64,000 bases of DNA from G963665815 sp942492065 (GCA_942492065.1 CALODV010000008.1:310001-374000); one strand, 5' to 3'. Numbered from the stretch's first letter, positions 8,477 through 18,890 are shown. The notes: generated by a model not told the origin, from the sequence alone. Translations and numbers: made by a program.

Positions 8477-10813
8477 ATGAAGAAAAATGTGAATATTCTA
8501 AAGTACCTAATCTTTATACTCATTATTGTATCTTACGGATTAATGTATGCAGACGACAGTCTTTTAATTAAAATCAATGATAAGACATTGGATGATATAT
8601 CACGACTGAGGCTTATTGATCAGTATATTACAAAGATATACAGAGAAAATCCTGATGAAGCGTTACGCTATGTAGATATTGCCATCCCAATATGTAAAAG
8701 AAACAACCTGCCTGAATTTGAAGCGAAGATACTGGGAACAGTAGGAGTTGGATTTATCAGGCATGATATGTTTGATAAAGCAATAGACTTGATAACCCGT
8801 TCTCTGGAAATCTCAGAGTCATGCGGAGATACAGTGGGAGTGGCCTACAGTTATCAGGATCTGGCAGAAATACAGATTAATCTGAAAAATCCGGGAAAAG
8901 CTAAGGAATATCTGCAGAAATCCATTAATTTATGGGAAAAACTTAACGATCCGGTAAATCTCTATATTTCACACAGCAGAATGGCTAAAGTACATGCAGG
9001 GTTGAATGAACCTCTGAAGGCTCTGGATTATTTCGAATCAGCATTGGAATATGCTAAATTAACCAAAAGTGATGATAGAATTGGACGAGCATTGAATAAT
9101 CTTGGAGCATTTTACAGACACGCCAAAGATTTTAATACAGCTTTAAAGTATTATAATGAAGCCCTGAGATACAGACTGAAAACAGGAAATCCATATTCAA
9201 TCGGTTTTATGCTGAATAATATTGGTGATATTTACTATCAGATGGGTGAGTATAAAAAAGCTGAAGAGTCTGTGAGAAAAGCTCTGGACTATGCTCAGCA
9301 AAGCGGTGTTGAACAGCTGGTTTCCACATCTTACCAATATCTTGGAACAATTCTGGAAGCCAGACAGAACTACAAAGAGGCATTAATTTATTTCAGAAAG
9401 TATGTAACATACAGGGATAGCCTGTTCAATGAGCAGGTGAGTCAGAGGATTGTGGATATACAGGTTAATCATGAAAAAGAGAAGAAAGATCGAGAGATAG
9501 AGTCACTGAAAAAAATAAACAGTCTGACACTGCAAAAAACCAGATTAACCCGGAATTTAATTGGAGCAGGAGGAATACTGGTACTTTTAATAGCATTGGC
9601 ATTGTTCTTGCGACACAGAAACATTGTAAAACTCAATAGAGTACTCGATGAAAGTAAAAGGAAATTCCAGGATATGTTTATTAAACACAGTGCCGTTATG
9701 ATTCTGATAGACCCGCATACGGGAGATATAAAAGGCTGTAACAACTCTGCACTAGAATATTACGGATATTCTGAAGAAGAACTGAATAAGGCGAACCTAA
9801 CTGACCTTTCCGAAACAGATTACGATGATTTGATAAGCAGAATTAGTATTATAGAAAGTAATACTGTTCTCAAGATGCGCCATAAGATGCATGATTATGC
9901 TATGAAAGATGTTGAAATGTATATTACTCCAATGGTTCTTGAGGGTGTTAAACTTCTCTATGCAATAGTTCAAGACGTTACTGAGAGAAATGAGTATCAG
10001 GCTAATCTTCATCATCTCAACAAGACCTTGGAAGAAAGGGTAGCTGAAGAAATAATGATAAGACGGCAACAGGAGGAGAAAGCAATTGAGCAGTCCAAAC
10101 TTGCTGCTCTCGGACAGTTGGCAGCAGGTATTGCTCATGAGATTAATCAGCCGCTGCAAAGTTTGTCTTTTACTTTGGATAATCTCTTTGATATTTTGAA
10201 AGATGAGGATATTAAAAGTCCGTACTTCAGCAAGAAATCCAAATACCTGTATGATGATATTGCCAGAATCAGAACCATTATTGACCATATAAGGGTTTTC
10301 TCCAGAAATCAGTCCGAAGAATCAATTGAACTATTCGATGCAAATATCAGTATTGAGAATGCATTAAGGATGGTTAGTCAACAATACCGAAACAAAGGAA
10401 TAGAAGTTGTTGAAGGTTTGACAAGACCTTTGGGTAAGGTTATTGGTAATACATATAAACTTGAGCAGGTTTTATTAAATATTCTGACAAATGCCAGAGA
10501 TGCAATTCTGGAGAAAGCAAATATACATAGTTCTGCTTTTGAGAAGAGAATTATCGTATCTTCTTATATGACAGATAAGTGTATTCAGATTTCCATTGAG
10601 GATACCGGTACAGGACTGGATGAAGAGGTTAAGAAAAGTATTTTCCTGCCATTTTTTACAACTAAAGAACCAGGAGAAGGTACAGGATTGGGTATGTCCA
10701 TTTCTTACGGGATTGTAAAGGATATGCAAGGTGAAATTGAGATTAGCAGTGATCCGGGTAAGGGAACTAAAATGATAATATCACTACCTATAGCGGAAGG
10801 AGAAAACGTTTGA
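8477..10813 (+). CDS. TPR-PAS sensor histidine kinase
   Basis: Membrane sensor kinase of 778 residues: signal/anchor (about 8-25), a periplasmic array of five or six TPR repeats (about 50-330) with typical NLG and YYQMGEY helices, a transmembrane helix near 358-378, a PAS domain (about 390-505), a HisKA dimerisation helix with phospho-His in IAHEINQP, and an HATPase_c domain with DTGTGLD and GTGLGMS glycine boxes. Its TGA overlaps the TTG start of the sigma54 activator gene, so the two make a cognate pair. No ribosome site is visible before the ATG. Confidence 0.93.
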   Translation: MKKNVNILKYLIFILIIVSYGLMYADDSLLIKINDKTLDDISRLRLIDQYITKIYRENPDEALRYVDIAIPICKRNNLPEFEAKILGTVGVGFIRHDMFDKAIDLITRSLEISESCGDTVGVAYSYQDLAEIQINLKNPGKAKEYLQKSINLWEKLNDPVNLYISHSRMAKVHAGLNEPLKALDYFESALEYAKLTKSDDRIGRALNNLGAFYRHAKDFNTALKYYNEALRYRLKTGNPYSIGFMLNNIGDIYYQMGEYKKAEESVRKALDYAQQSGVEQLVSTSYQYLGTILEARQNYKEALIYFRKYVTYRDSLFNEQVSQRIVDIQVNHEKEKKDREIESLKKINSLTLQKTRLTRNLIGAGGILVLLIALALFLRHRNIVKLNRVLDESKRKFQDMFIKHSAVMILIDPHTGDIKGCNNSALEYYGYSEEELNKANLTDLSETDYDDLISRISIIESNTVLKMRHKMHDYAMKDVEMYITPMVLEGVKLLYAIVQDVTERNEYQANLHHLNKTLEERVAEEIMIRRQQEEKAIEQSKLAALGQLAAGIAHEINQPLQSLSFTLDNLFDILKDEDIKSPYFSKKSKYLYDDIARIRTIIDHIRVFSRNQSEESIELFDANISIENALRMVSQQYRNKGIEVVEGLTRPLGKVIGNTYKLEQVLLNILTNARDAILEKANIHSSAFEKRIIVSSYMTDKCIQISIEDTGTGLDEEVKKSIFLPFFTTKEPGEGTGLGMSISYGIVKDMQGEIEISSDPGKGTKMIISLPIAEGENV

Positions 10814-12171
10814 AAATATTAGTAATAGATGATGAAATAAGGGTAAGTGAAGAGCTGGAGGAATATCTTACCAGAAAGAATTACTATGTGAAAACAGCAC
10901 ATAGACCCTCAATGGCATTTAAAATACTTGACGAAGAAGATTTTGATATAGTTATACTGGATATAAAAATGCCGGAACTTAGTGGTCTGGAAGTACTTAA
11001 GATTATAAAGGGAAAGTTTCCTGCTATCGAAGTTATTATGATTTCCGGACATGGTGATATGGATATTGTGATTGAAGCAATGCAGTCGGGAGCCATAGAT
11101 TTTCTTAAAAAACCATTCAGGATATTTGAGATTCAAATTGCTATTCAGAGAACCAGAAAATTTGTAGAACAGCAAAAACGTCTTAGTCTGCTTGAAGATA
11201 GTAAGTCTTTATTATCCGGAGAGTTGGAGGAAATGACAGGAAAAGAGCTGGTGGGCAGCAGTGAAGCAATTCGTAATACGTTGTCTCAAGCACTGAAAGC
11301 TGCTGAGTTTCCTGATGTTAACGTGCTTATAACAGGTGAAAGCGGAACAGGTAAGGAGATATTCGCAAGAATTATCCATTATGCCAGCCCCAGAGCATCT
11401 CAGAAAGTCTTTTCAGTAAACTGTTCTGCTATACCTGAGTCTTTGATGGAAAGTCAGTTCTTTGGTCATGAAAAGGGAGCATTCACAGGTGCTGTTACAA
11501 CCAAAAAAGGATTTTTCGAATTAGCTGACCGTGGTACTCTTTTTCTGGATGAAATTGCTGAAATGCCATTGAATCTCCAATCTAAGCTTCTGAGGACACT
11601 GGAAGAAAAAATCATAACAAAAGTAGGAAGCTCAGCAGAATCTAATGTGGATGTAAGAGTAATATCGGCAACACATTGTAACGTAGAGAATATGATAGCA
11701 GATAAGACATTTCGACTTGATCTTTACCATAGACTGAATGTGATAAAAATTCATATACCTCCATTACGGGAGAGAACAGAAGATATTGAGCCTTTAGTTA
11801 ACCATTTCGTACATAACTTTGCCAGAAAAACCGGTAAAAATATTCCCGATATTCCTTACAGGTTTATTGAAGACCTGAAGCAATATACATTTCCGGGTAA
11901 TGTACGGGAATTGAAGAATCTGGTAGAGAGAACAATGATCCTATGCGAAGGTAAAAGTCTTTCTTCAGATCTGATTCCATCTAATAAAGATAACACTGTT
12001 GTAGAAGAAAAGCCTTTTAAGAGAATGAGTTTTAATCTTGATGAGAATGAGAAACAGTTGATTACTGAAGTTCTGGATGAAACCTCAGGTAACCAGAGCA
12101 AGGCAGCAGCTCTTCTTGGTATTTCTAGGCATTCATTAATAAGAAGACTCAGCAAATATGATATTAAATAG
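10810..12171 (+). CDS. NtrC-family sigma54-dependent response regulator
   Basis: 453-residue transcription activator. The receiver domain (1-120) has D8-D9 and the phospho-acceptor Asp in VILDIKMP. The AAA+ domain (about 150-385) has Walker A GESGTGKE, the sigma54-contacting GAFTGA loop, Walker B LFLDEI and an arginine finger region. A Fis-type helix-turn-helix (NQSKAAALLGISRHSLIRRL) ends the protein. The TTG start overlaps the kinase stop by four bases, with AAGGAG upstream. Two sigma54-like promoters in the window (12302 and 30271) are possible targets. Confidence 0.96.
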   Translation: MKILVIDDEIRVSEELEEYLTRKNYYVKTAHRPSMAFKILDEEDFDIVILDIKMPELSGLEVLKIIKGKFPAIEVIMISGHGDMDIVIEAMQSGAIDFLKKPFRIFEIQIAIQRTRKFVEQQKRLSLLEDSKSLLSGELEEMTGKELVGSSEAIRNTLSQALKAAEFPDVNVLITGESGTGKEIFARIIHYASPRASQKVFSVNCSAIPESLMESQFFGHEKGAFTGAVTTKKGFFELADRGTLFLDEIAEMPLNLQSKLLRTLEEKIITKVGSSAESNVDVRVISATHCNVENMIADKTFRLDLYHRLNVIKIHIPPLRERTEDIEPLVNHFVHNFARKTGKNIPDIPYRFIEDLKQYTFPGNVRELKNLVERTMILCEGKSLSSDLIPSNKDNTVVEEKPFKRMSFNLDENEKQLITEVLDETSGNQSKAAALLGISRHSLIRRLSKYDIK

Positions 12172-12301
12172 ACTAATTGATGCCTGTATCAATAAAGCAC
12201 ACTGTGCGATTATGCTACAATTTTCCGCACAATCAGTAGCTCAAAAGACCGTGATAAAAGCTTAAACAGTCGAAATACTGTAGTAAAACGAAAAAAATGA
12301 A

Positions 12302-12317
12302 TGGCACAGGTCTTGTT
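12302..12317 (+). promoter_or_regulatory. Candidate sigma54 promoter
   Basis: TGGCAC-N5-TTGTT matches the -24/-12 consensus except that the C of the -12 GC is T. It lies 46 bases before the start of the secreted protein gene and just after a sigma54 activator gene. Confidence 0.45.
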
Positions 12318-12362
12318 ATATATAAATCGTTAAATAAAAAAAATCATAGAATGGAGTACAAA

Positions 12363-15212
12363 ATGAAGAAATTTATTTTATTGTTATTATTAACATCATT
12401 AGCAATCACTTCGGTTTCTGCACTGAAAGTGTTCGGGGACAAACTCACGAACGAACATTTCGGTAACAGCGTAGCAAGTGATGGAAACTGGGCTGTAATA
12501 GGCGCAAAATTCTGGTATGGAGGAAATCCAAATTATTCAGGGGCAATTTATATTTATAAAAGAACAAATGATGAGTGGAACACTGACTGGCTGAGATATG
12601 ACAGAATTCAGCCTGCCAACAGTTCAACATGGGGACACGCAGGATATGATGTAGATATTAAAGGTAATTATATCATCACAGGCGGAGACTATGCGGCAAA
12701 AGCGAGTATCTTTAAACTTGTTGGAAACAACTGGAATAATGAAATAGCTTTGGCTAATCCAGGCAGCAGTAACTATTTCGGAAGATCTGTAGATCTTGCA
12801 GATAGCTATGCTATTGTTGGAGCTAATGATCATACATTTGCTTCTCATGCTGGAACTGCTTACATTTATTCCAAGAATGAAGGTGGAGCGGATAACTGGG
12901 GATACATTAAACAGCTTGTTGCATCTGATGTTTCGAGTAATGATTACTTTGGTACTTCTGTAGCTATCGATGGTAATGTTGCCGTTGTTGGAGCTTACGG
13001 AAGAGATGGCGTTTATGTATACAGAAAAGACGAAGGTGGAGCAGACAACTGGGGAGAATCCCAGATAATTGTTGGTAGTGATACAGTACCCGGAGATGAC
13101 TTCGGATATGATGTTGATCTTGACGGAATATGGCTTACTGTAGGTTCAAAAGATTCATATGAGTTTTATATTTTTAAAGATGTAAATGGAACTTTCGTTG
13201 AGCATGCACATTTTAACACACCGGTTGCAGGTGCTTCAGTTGCGATTGATGCTCCATATTGCATTGTTGGTGGATCACCTACACATACAACACAAAAAGC
13301 ATACCTTTACAAGCTTGATCTTAATACGGATTCATGGAATTTACTGGAAGAAGTACAGAGACCTGTTGAGTCTGCTACATGGTCAGCAGATGTTGAAGTT
13401 TCAGGTAATCAGATTTTTGTAACTGATGATCAGCAGGAGATAAATCCCACAAACAGCGGGACTGAAGGTGTTTGCTATATGTTCGGAGCTGAACCTGATT
13501 ATGAAGGTAAACCTCATGGAACTTTCACTATTGAAAACTATGAAGCAGGACCTGTTCTTGCAAACTGGATGTACAGTGAAGCAAACATGCCTTATGTTCA
13601 AAATGCAAATGATATTTATAACGTATATGCTTATGAGACACTTCAATGGAATGAAACAGAAGGTGCTGGAAGATATCTTACAGAAGCACATCTGCACAGA
13701 GAAGATGCAGCTGTTTTTGATGGATTAAGTTCCGATCTTCTTGATATGTCAATGGACAGCTTCAGTTTATCAGGATATAGAAAATTCAATACTGAGAGTA
13801 ATTTCTTAACCTGGGATGACTGGGGAACACCGGCAGCAGGTGATAATAGATTCTATGATGGTGGAAACGGCTCAATAACATATGATGGGCAAAACAAACT
13901 TGTATGGAGTAATATGAGAATTAACTTCACGACTCCTTATCCATTCAAGCAAACAATAAGTGGAAATAGAGTTGGAACAGGTGGAGCAATTGTGGGTGAT
14001 GGTCAAGCTGATCTTGACGTTGCAAACTGTGATCCTGCCTGGTTAGCTGAATTTGACCCTGACGGAACCGGTCAGTTAAGATTTGTGTTTGATTCATTCT
14101 CTCCTGTACATCAGAGTGCATATGGATACTATAATTTTGATGTAACTATTACACCTGTACTGGTACCGATAACATACAGTAGAGATGATGTACCTGTTGA
14201 AGGTGATGGTGTTAATCATCCTGTCTCAATGGATGATGAAGGTGTAGATTTCTTCTTCCAGGATATCTATTTTGGTACCGGTGACGGAAATGACATAATT
14301 TGTGAATTATTCAGAGAAGCTCCGGACGGAAACGTACCAGATGGTATTAACTCTTTACCAGACAGATACTGGCACTTTGGAACTACTTTTGATAGTTTCC
14401 TTGCAGGAATCTCGTTTGATATCAGCAGACTTCCCAATCCTGGTGATATAGCTAATCTCCGCATCTTCCGTAGAGTTGATGAAGACTCTGACTGGGTAGA
14501 ATGGGCAGATGTATCAATTGAAGATCAGGTTACACTCAGAGCTAATAATGTAACAGGATTCAGTGACTGGATGGTTGCTTCAACTGAAGATGGAACACTT
14601 CCCGTAACACTTTCATCATTCAATGCAATACAGACAAAAGCAAATTTTGCTGAGATTCAGTGGATTACACAATCTGAATCAGATAATCAAGGATTTAATT
14701 TATACAAAAGTGAAAACGATTCATATTATGAATCACACAAATTAAATACAGGAATTATCAGTGGTCATAATTCTACTACTCAGTCAGAATACAGCTTCAC
14801 TGATATCGATGTAAACTATGAAAGAACTTACTACTACTGGCTGGAAAGTGTTTCCCTTGACGGAAACTCAAAAACTTACGGTCCTGTATCAGTAACAATT
14901 AAGAGAGAAGATTCCGACGCTCCTGATGCTCAATATGTAACAGAATTATCGTCAATCTATCCAAATCCATTCAATCCCAAGACTAACATCAGTTACAGCA
15001 TTGAGGAATCAGGAATGGTACAACTGGATGTCTTCAATCTTAAAGGTCAAAAAGTGAAAACTCTGGTAAGCGGTGTTGTTGACGCCGGTGAACATGTAGT
15101 AACCTGGAAAGGTGATACAGACGCCGGAACAAGTGCGGCAACAGGCATGTATTTCGTAAGAATGAATACTGGAAATTTCAGGGAAACAAGAAAGATACTC
15201 ATGATTAAATAA
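12363..15212 (+). CDS. Large secreted FG-GAP-type protein with C-terminal sorting domain
   Basis: 949 residues from the ATG with GGAG nearby; an upstream in-frame ATG at 12297 would bury the signal peptide and precede the candidate promoter. Signal peptide, then a repeated VAIDGNVAVVGA-type motif (about 25-390) that resembles FG-GAP/beta-propeller blades, a middle region of unknown fold (about 400-720), an LPVTLSSFNA module of fibronectin-like type (about 735-850) shared with two other proteins here, and a terminal sorting domain starting IYPNPFNP. Probably exported through a type IX-like route and surface-attached or released. Followed by a terminator. Confidence 0.88.
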   Translation: MKKFILLLLLTSLAITSVSALKVFGDKLTNEHFGNSVASDGNWAVIGAKFWYGGNPNYSGAIYIYKRTNDEWNTDWLRYDRIQPANSSTWGHAGYDVDIKGNYIITGGDYAAKASIFKLVGNNWNNEIALANPGSSNYFGRSVDLADSYAIVGANDHTFASHAGTAYIYSKNEGGADNWGYIKQLVASDVSSNDYFGTSVAIDGNVAVVGAYGRDGVYVYRKDEGGADNWGESQIIVGSDTVPGDDFGYDVDLDGIWLTVGSKDSYEFYIFKDVNGTFVEHAHFNTPVAGASVAIDAPYCIVGGSPTHTTQKAYLYKLDLNTDSWNLLEEVQRPVESATWSADVEVSGNQIFVTDDQQEINPTNSGTEGVCYMFGAEPDYEGKPHGTFTIENYEAGPVLANWMYSEANMPYVQNANDIYNVYAYETLQWNETEGAGRYLTEAHLHREDAAVFDGLSSDLLDMSMDSFSLSGYRKFNTESNFLTWDDWGTPAAGDNRFYDGGNGSITYDGQNKLVWSNMRINFTTPYPFKQTISGNRVGTGGAIVGDGQADLDVANCDPAWLAEFDPDGTGQLRFVFDSFSPVHQSAYGYYNFDVTITPVLVPITYSRDDVPVEGDGVNHPVSMDDEGVDFFFQDIYFGTGDGNDIICELFREAPDGNVPDGINSLPDRYWHFGTTFDSFLAGISFDISRLPNPGDIANLRIFRRVDEDSDWVEWADVSIEDQVTLRANNVTGFSDWMVASTEDGTLPVTLSSFNAIQTKANFAEIQWITQSESDNQGFNLYKSENDSYYESHKLNTGIISGHNSTTQSEYSFTDIDVNYERTYYYWLESVSLDGNSKTYGPVSVTIKREDSDAPDAQYVTELSSIYPNPFNPKTNISYSIEESGMVQLDVFNLKGQKVKTLVSGVVDAGEHVVTWKGDTDAGTSAATGMYFVRMNTGNFRETRKILMIK

Positions 15213-15276
15213 TTGGTATCATCATGTGCAAATTTCAAGAATCACATATTTGAAATTTGTTGAAATATGATGTCGT

Positions 15277-15308
15277 AAAGCAGGAGTCCGGTCAACTCCT
15301 GCTTTTTT
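15277..15308 (+). terminator. Rho-independent terminator
   Basis: AAAGCAGGAGT pairs with ACTCCTGCTTT and is followed by a T-run. Confidence 0.8.
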
Positions 15309-15325
15309 CTAGTAAAAAAAAATAC

Positions 15326-15354
15326 TTGCAAAAAAACTTTATCTACATTATACT
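15326..15354 (+). promoter_or_regulatory. Promoter with a long leader
   Basis: TTGCAA, 17-base spacer, TATACT. Transcription would start near 15361, about 195 bases ahead of the coding start at 15556. Confidence 0.6.
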
Positions 15355-15365
15355 ATATCTATTAT

Positions 15366-15407
15366 TTGCTCATTTCAAAGAAATCTTGTCATATTTGACA
15401 TGAGCAA
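15366..15407 (+). promoter_or_regulatory. Structured 5' leader element (three-way-junction-like)
   Basis: TTGCTCA (15366-15372) pairs with TGAGCAA (15401-15407). They enclose a small TTC-AAA-GAA hairpin and a perfect TGTCA-TATT-TGACA hairpin (15387-15400). It begins within a few bases of the predicted transcript start. The rest of the leader to 15555 shows nothing else. Confidence 0.45.
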
Positions 15408-15555
15408 TGAGAAAATTTTACGGGTTATTAAATTTTTATACTGACGGCTGAAAATGACCAACTCAACCGTTATGCCTAAGAGCTTCATTCAATAACCTGC
15501 TGACTTAAACCTTACATTACAATAACTTTTGAATTCTGATAATAAAGGAGTATCT

Positions 15556-16797
15556 ATGAAAACTAATCTCAAACTAATTTTACTATTTTTAGCACTGACG
15601 GTTTCAGTTACTGTTTCCGCAGAAGAATTTCTTATTGATTTTGGAGCTGTCTATACCCATTCAGGTCCATGGAATACAATTGACGGAGCTTCAACTACTT
15701 ATAATAATTTGATTGATAATGACACAGAAGCAGCCTCAGGAGCTTCTCTTACATTGTCCGGAACTTTGGATAGCTTTGGTGATCCAAGTAACTATTCCTC
15801 GGGAGATCTACACTGGTTTCATGAGGAAGTATGTGATGATATGCTTTATTATGATGGAGGTACTCCACAGGTAATTACAATTTCAGGTCTTGTAGAAAAC
15901 TCATATCAGGTTGAAATAATCAGTCTTACCAGTTTAGGCATACTTTCAGGAACTTATGAAGTAAATTCTGCTTATGCACAAAGATCTTTTAATACTAGTC
16001 CAAATGTAAACTGCAGTTTCGGCTGGGATTCATATAACGATGGTTATCTTTCTACTGACTGGATGATCTGGGATGCTGTTGTACCTGTAGGTGGTGTAAT
16101 TACAATAGATGCAGTAGCTGATGGTATTAATCCTCTTATGCTGATCAATGCAATAAGAATATCCTATAATGATGCACCCATGCCTGTTGAACTTTCATCA
16201 TTCAATGCTCTTCAGAATGAATCTGATTTCGCTGAGATTCAGTGGATTACTCAGTCTGAAACAGAACAGTCAGGATTTAATATCCTTAAGAGCGAATCTG
16301 AAAACAATGACGAAGCTGTAAAAGTTAACAGCAGCATTATTGCAGCAGCAAACACAGCCAGCGGTAGCGAATATTCATTTACAGATGTAGATGTAGATTT
16401 TGATAACACCTACTACTACTGGCTTGAAAGTGTATCTCTCGATAATAATGTTAAATTATACGGACCTGTATCCATCACGATCAGCAGAGATAAAGGCGAC
16501 AATGTCCCTGATGCCGAATATACAGATATGATTTCAGCTGTATATCCTAACCCGTTCAATCCTGAAACAAACATTGATTTCAGTATTAAAACAACGGGTA
16601 ATGTAACTCTTGAAGTCTATAATCTTAAAGGACAAAGAGTGAAAACACTGGTTGATGATTCTGTTGAAGCCGGTGACCACAGTGTAATCTGGCATGGTGA
16701 TACTGATTCAGGAAACTCAGCAGCAACCGGAGTTTATTTTATTAAACTCAGAACAAATGAATATCAGCAGACAAAGAAAGTAATGATGATTAAGTAA
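15556..16797 (+). CDS. Secreted protein with fibronectin-like module and sorting domain
   Basis: 413 residues from an ATG preceded by AAAGGAG. Signal peptide (about 1-23, ending SVSA). A domain of unknown type (about 25-205) opens with FLIDFGAVYTHSGPWN, a pattern reminiscent of carbohydrate-binding or ice-nucleation-like secreted domains but not assigned. Then come the MPVELSSFNALQ module (about 210-320) and the sorting domain (VYPNPFNPETNI to KKVMMIK). The last 258 bases are about 93 percent identical to the end of the next gene. Exported; function unknown. Confidence 0.85.
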   Translation: MKTNLKLILLFLALTVSVTVSAEEFLIDFGAVYTHSGPWNTIDGASTTYNNLIDNDTEAASGASLTLSGTLDSFGDPSNYSSGDLHWFHEEVCDDMLYYDGGTPQVITISGLVENSYQVEIISLTSLGILSGTYEVNSAYAQRSFNTSPNVNCSFGWDSYNDGYLSTDWMIWDAVVPVGGVITIDAVADGINPLMLINAIRISYNDAPMPVELSSFNALQNESDFAEIQWITQSETEQSGFNILKSESENNDEAVKVNSSIIAAANTASGSEYSFTDVDVDFDNTYYYWLESVSLDNNVKLYGPVSITISRDKGDNVPDAEYTDMISAVYPNPFNPETNIDFSIKTTGNVTLEVYNLKGQRVKTLVDDSVEAGDHSVIWHGDTDSGNSAATGVYFIKLRTNEYQQTKKVMMIK

Positions 16798-16821
16798 TAG
16801 AATTGTATAAGTATCCTTATT

Positions 16822-16850
16822 GAGCAGGAATCAGACTGATTCCTGCTCTT
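16822..16850 (+). terminator. Hairpin, probable terminator
   Basis: GAGCAGGAATC pairs with GATTCCTGCTC. The following T-run is short. The rest of the gap to 17156 contains only an inverted repeat GTGTAC-ACATT-GTACAC (about 16853-16870) and AT-rich sequence. Confidence 0.55.
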
Positions 16851-17156
16851 TGAGTGTACACATTGTACACAAAATTCTCGAATATATCACAAGATTTTGT
16901 ATTGGAAACTCACTGATTATCAATTCATTAAGTATTTTTTTCTGAAACTGTCTCAAAACTTGTTGTATTCATTTAGTATTCGAATTATCTACTATCCTCA
17001 AAAATCTGCAATACACCTTATTTTTAATCTAATATTTATTGTATTCATCTATTTTTGCTAAATTAACTATACAATCAAATGATTTTATCTTTATAAAATA
17101 TTTCTACTGTGGTACTAATATTGCATAATATATATCCAAATACCCTGGGAGAAAGT

Positions 17157-18815
17157 ATGAAAAAGATTATTTTTTTTGTTTTAACTATTTGTATGGTTGG
17201 ATTATGGGCAGATGGGACTCATCCTATAGGACTTGGATCTGAGAGCAACCCATATCTAATTCAATCATTAGACAATTTATTGTGGATTAGTACAACTGAT
17301 ACATGCTGGAGTTCAATATTCCTTCAGATAGCGGATATTGATGCCGCCCAGACACAGAGCTGGAACAATGGAGAAGGATTCAGCCCAATTGGATTGAACA
17401 TGAATAATGCATTCTCTGGAAACTACAATGGGAATGGATTCAAAATTGAAAATCTGTATATCAACAGACCCAGTACTTTTGATCCGGTTAGTCTATTTGG
17501 ACATGTCACCGGAGCAGAGCTACAGAGGATCAGTATTGTGAATGCAAATATTACTGGTCAGTTCAACGTAGGTGGTATCGTTGGCTATGCATATCTATCA
17601 TCAATCGTAAAAAATTGCTATTCAACTGGTTCTGTTTCAGGAAGCAGTGAAATCGGAGGAATAGTTGGTTACCAATGGGATAATGTAGAAATCAGAAAAT
17701 GCTATAGCACTGCAAGTATTTCGGCATCTCAAAGCGGAGCTGCAGGTATTGTAGGAATGAGTTTTACATCCAATGTCTACGACTGCTTCTGGAACACAGA
17801 AACATCAGGTATCACAAGTACTAATGGGTTCGGAACGGGAATTACAACAGCTCAAATGCAGAGTGTTTCAACTTTCACTTCATTATCAACTGCCGGATTG
17901 ACAGATCCATGGGATTTTTCCGGTAATCCCAATGATGATGTATCAAACGAAGATTATTGGATGATTAGTTCAACTATTAACAATGGTTTTCCTATACTTA
18001 ATCAACCCGGATCAGACTCTGTTTTCGCTGACTTCTCTGTGAATAATAGAATTGCTCTTATTGGTCAGACATTGAATTTTTCCAGCACAGTGTCTTCAAA
18101 TGCAACGGATTTGACTTGGGATTTCGATAATGATAATATAGTAGATTCTTCGGATGAAAATCCTCAATGGAATTACAATAATACAGGTATCTATACTGTA
18201 AAATTAGTTGCATCAGATGGAAACACTATTGATTCCGTAACTAAAACAAACTACATTGCTGTTGTACAGCAAAATCCAGAAAACACAACAATACAGGACC
18301 AGGCTGGTGTACCAATCACTTTCGAAATGTTTTCCGGAAATGCAGATAGCCTTCTGACATATTCATGGACAGTCAATTCACAGACAGCAGGAGATTCTAC
18401 AGCTGTTTTGACTCACACTTTCATTAACGACGGCATTTACAATATTGAATGTTCGGTATATCTTGATTCTGAGTCAGAGTCGTTCTCATGGCAGGCAGAT
18501 ATTGCAATGACAAACAATATCAGCAATTTTGCTCAACTTCTTACGAGGTTGAATAATGTATACCCCAATCCGTTCAATCCAGAAACAAACATTGATTTCA
18601 GTATTAAATCTACGGGTAATGTAACTCTTGAAGTCTATAATCTTAAAGGACAAAGAGTGAAAACACTGATTGACAATTCTGTTGAAGCAGGAGAACACAG
18701 TGTAATCTGGCATGGTGATACTGATTCAGGTAAATCAGCAGCAACCGGCGTTTATTTTATTAAACTCAGAACAAATGAATATCAGAAGACAAAGAAAGTA
18801 ATGATGATTAAATAA
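17157..18815 (+). CDS. Secreted GLUG-repeat and PKD protein with sorting domain
   Basis: 552 residues. The ATG at 17157 with GGAGAAAG is preferred over an earlier GTG because it starts the signal peptide (MKKIIFFVLTICMVGLWA). GLUG-type repeats (about 115-215), for example VGGIVGYAYLSS and IGGIVGYQWDNV, suggest a beta-helix adhesin-like region. A PKD domain follows (about 280-370, WDFDNDNIVD), then a second immunoglobulin-like domain, then the sorting domain. Likely a surface or released adhesin. The tail is nearly identical to that of the preceding gene. Confidence 0.88.
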   Translation: MKKIIFFVLTICMVGLWADGTHPIGLGSESNPYLIQSLDNLLWISTTDTCWSSIFLQIADIDAAQTQSWNNGEGFSPIGLNMNNAFSGNYNGNGFKIENLYINRPSTFDPVSLFGHVTGAELQRISIVNANITGQFNVGGIVGYAYLSSIVKNCYSTGSVSGSSEIGGIVGYQWDNVEIRKCYSTASISASQSGAAGIVGMSFTSNVYDCFWNTETSGITSTNGFGTGITTAQMQSVSTFTSLSTAGLTDPWDFSGNPNDDVSNEDYWMISSTINNGFPILNQPGSDSVFADFSVNNRIALIGQTLNFSSTVSSNATDLTWDFDNDNIVDSSDENPQWNYNNTGIYTVKLVASDGNTIDSVTKTNYIAVVQQNPENTTIQDQAGVPITFEMFSGNADSLLTYSWTVNSQTAGDSTAVLTHTFINDGIYNIECSVYLDSESESFSWQADIAMTNNISNFAQLLTRLNNVYPNPFNPETNIDFSIKSTGNVTLEVYNLKGQRVKTLIDNSVEAGEHSVIWHGDTDSGKSAATGVYFIKLRTNEYQKTKKVMMIK

Positions 18816-18854
18816 ACTTATCGATATTTATTATTACTCATTGCAAACAATATT

Positions 18855-18890
18855 ACGAAGCAGAGTGTATACCCTTTGCTTCGTTTTTTA
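18855..18890 (+). terminator. Rho-independent terminator
   Basis: ACGAAGCA pairs with TGCTTCGT and is followed by TTTTT. Confidence 0.75.

Noticed and set aside
9797..10288. 163-codon frame antisense to the TPR-PAS kinase
   Set aside because: Entirely inside a well-identified gene and without independent signals.
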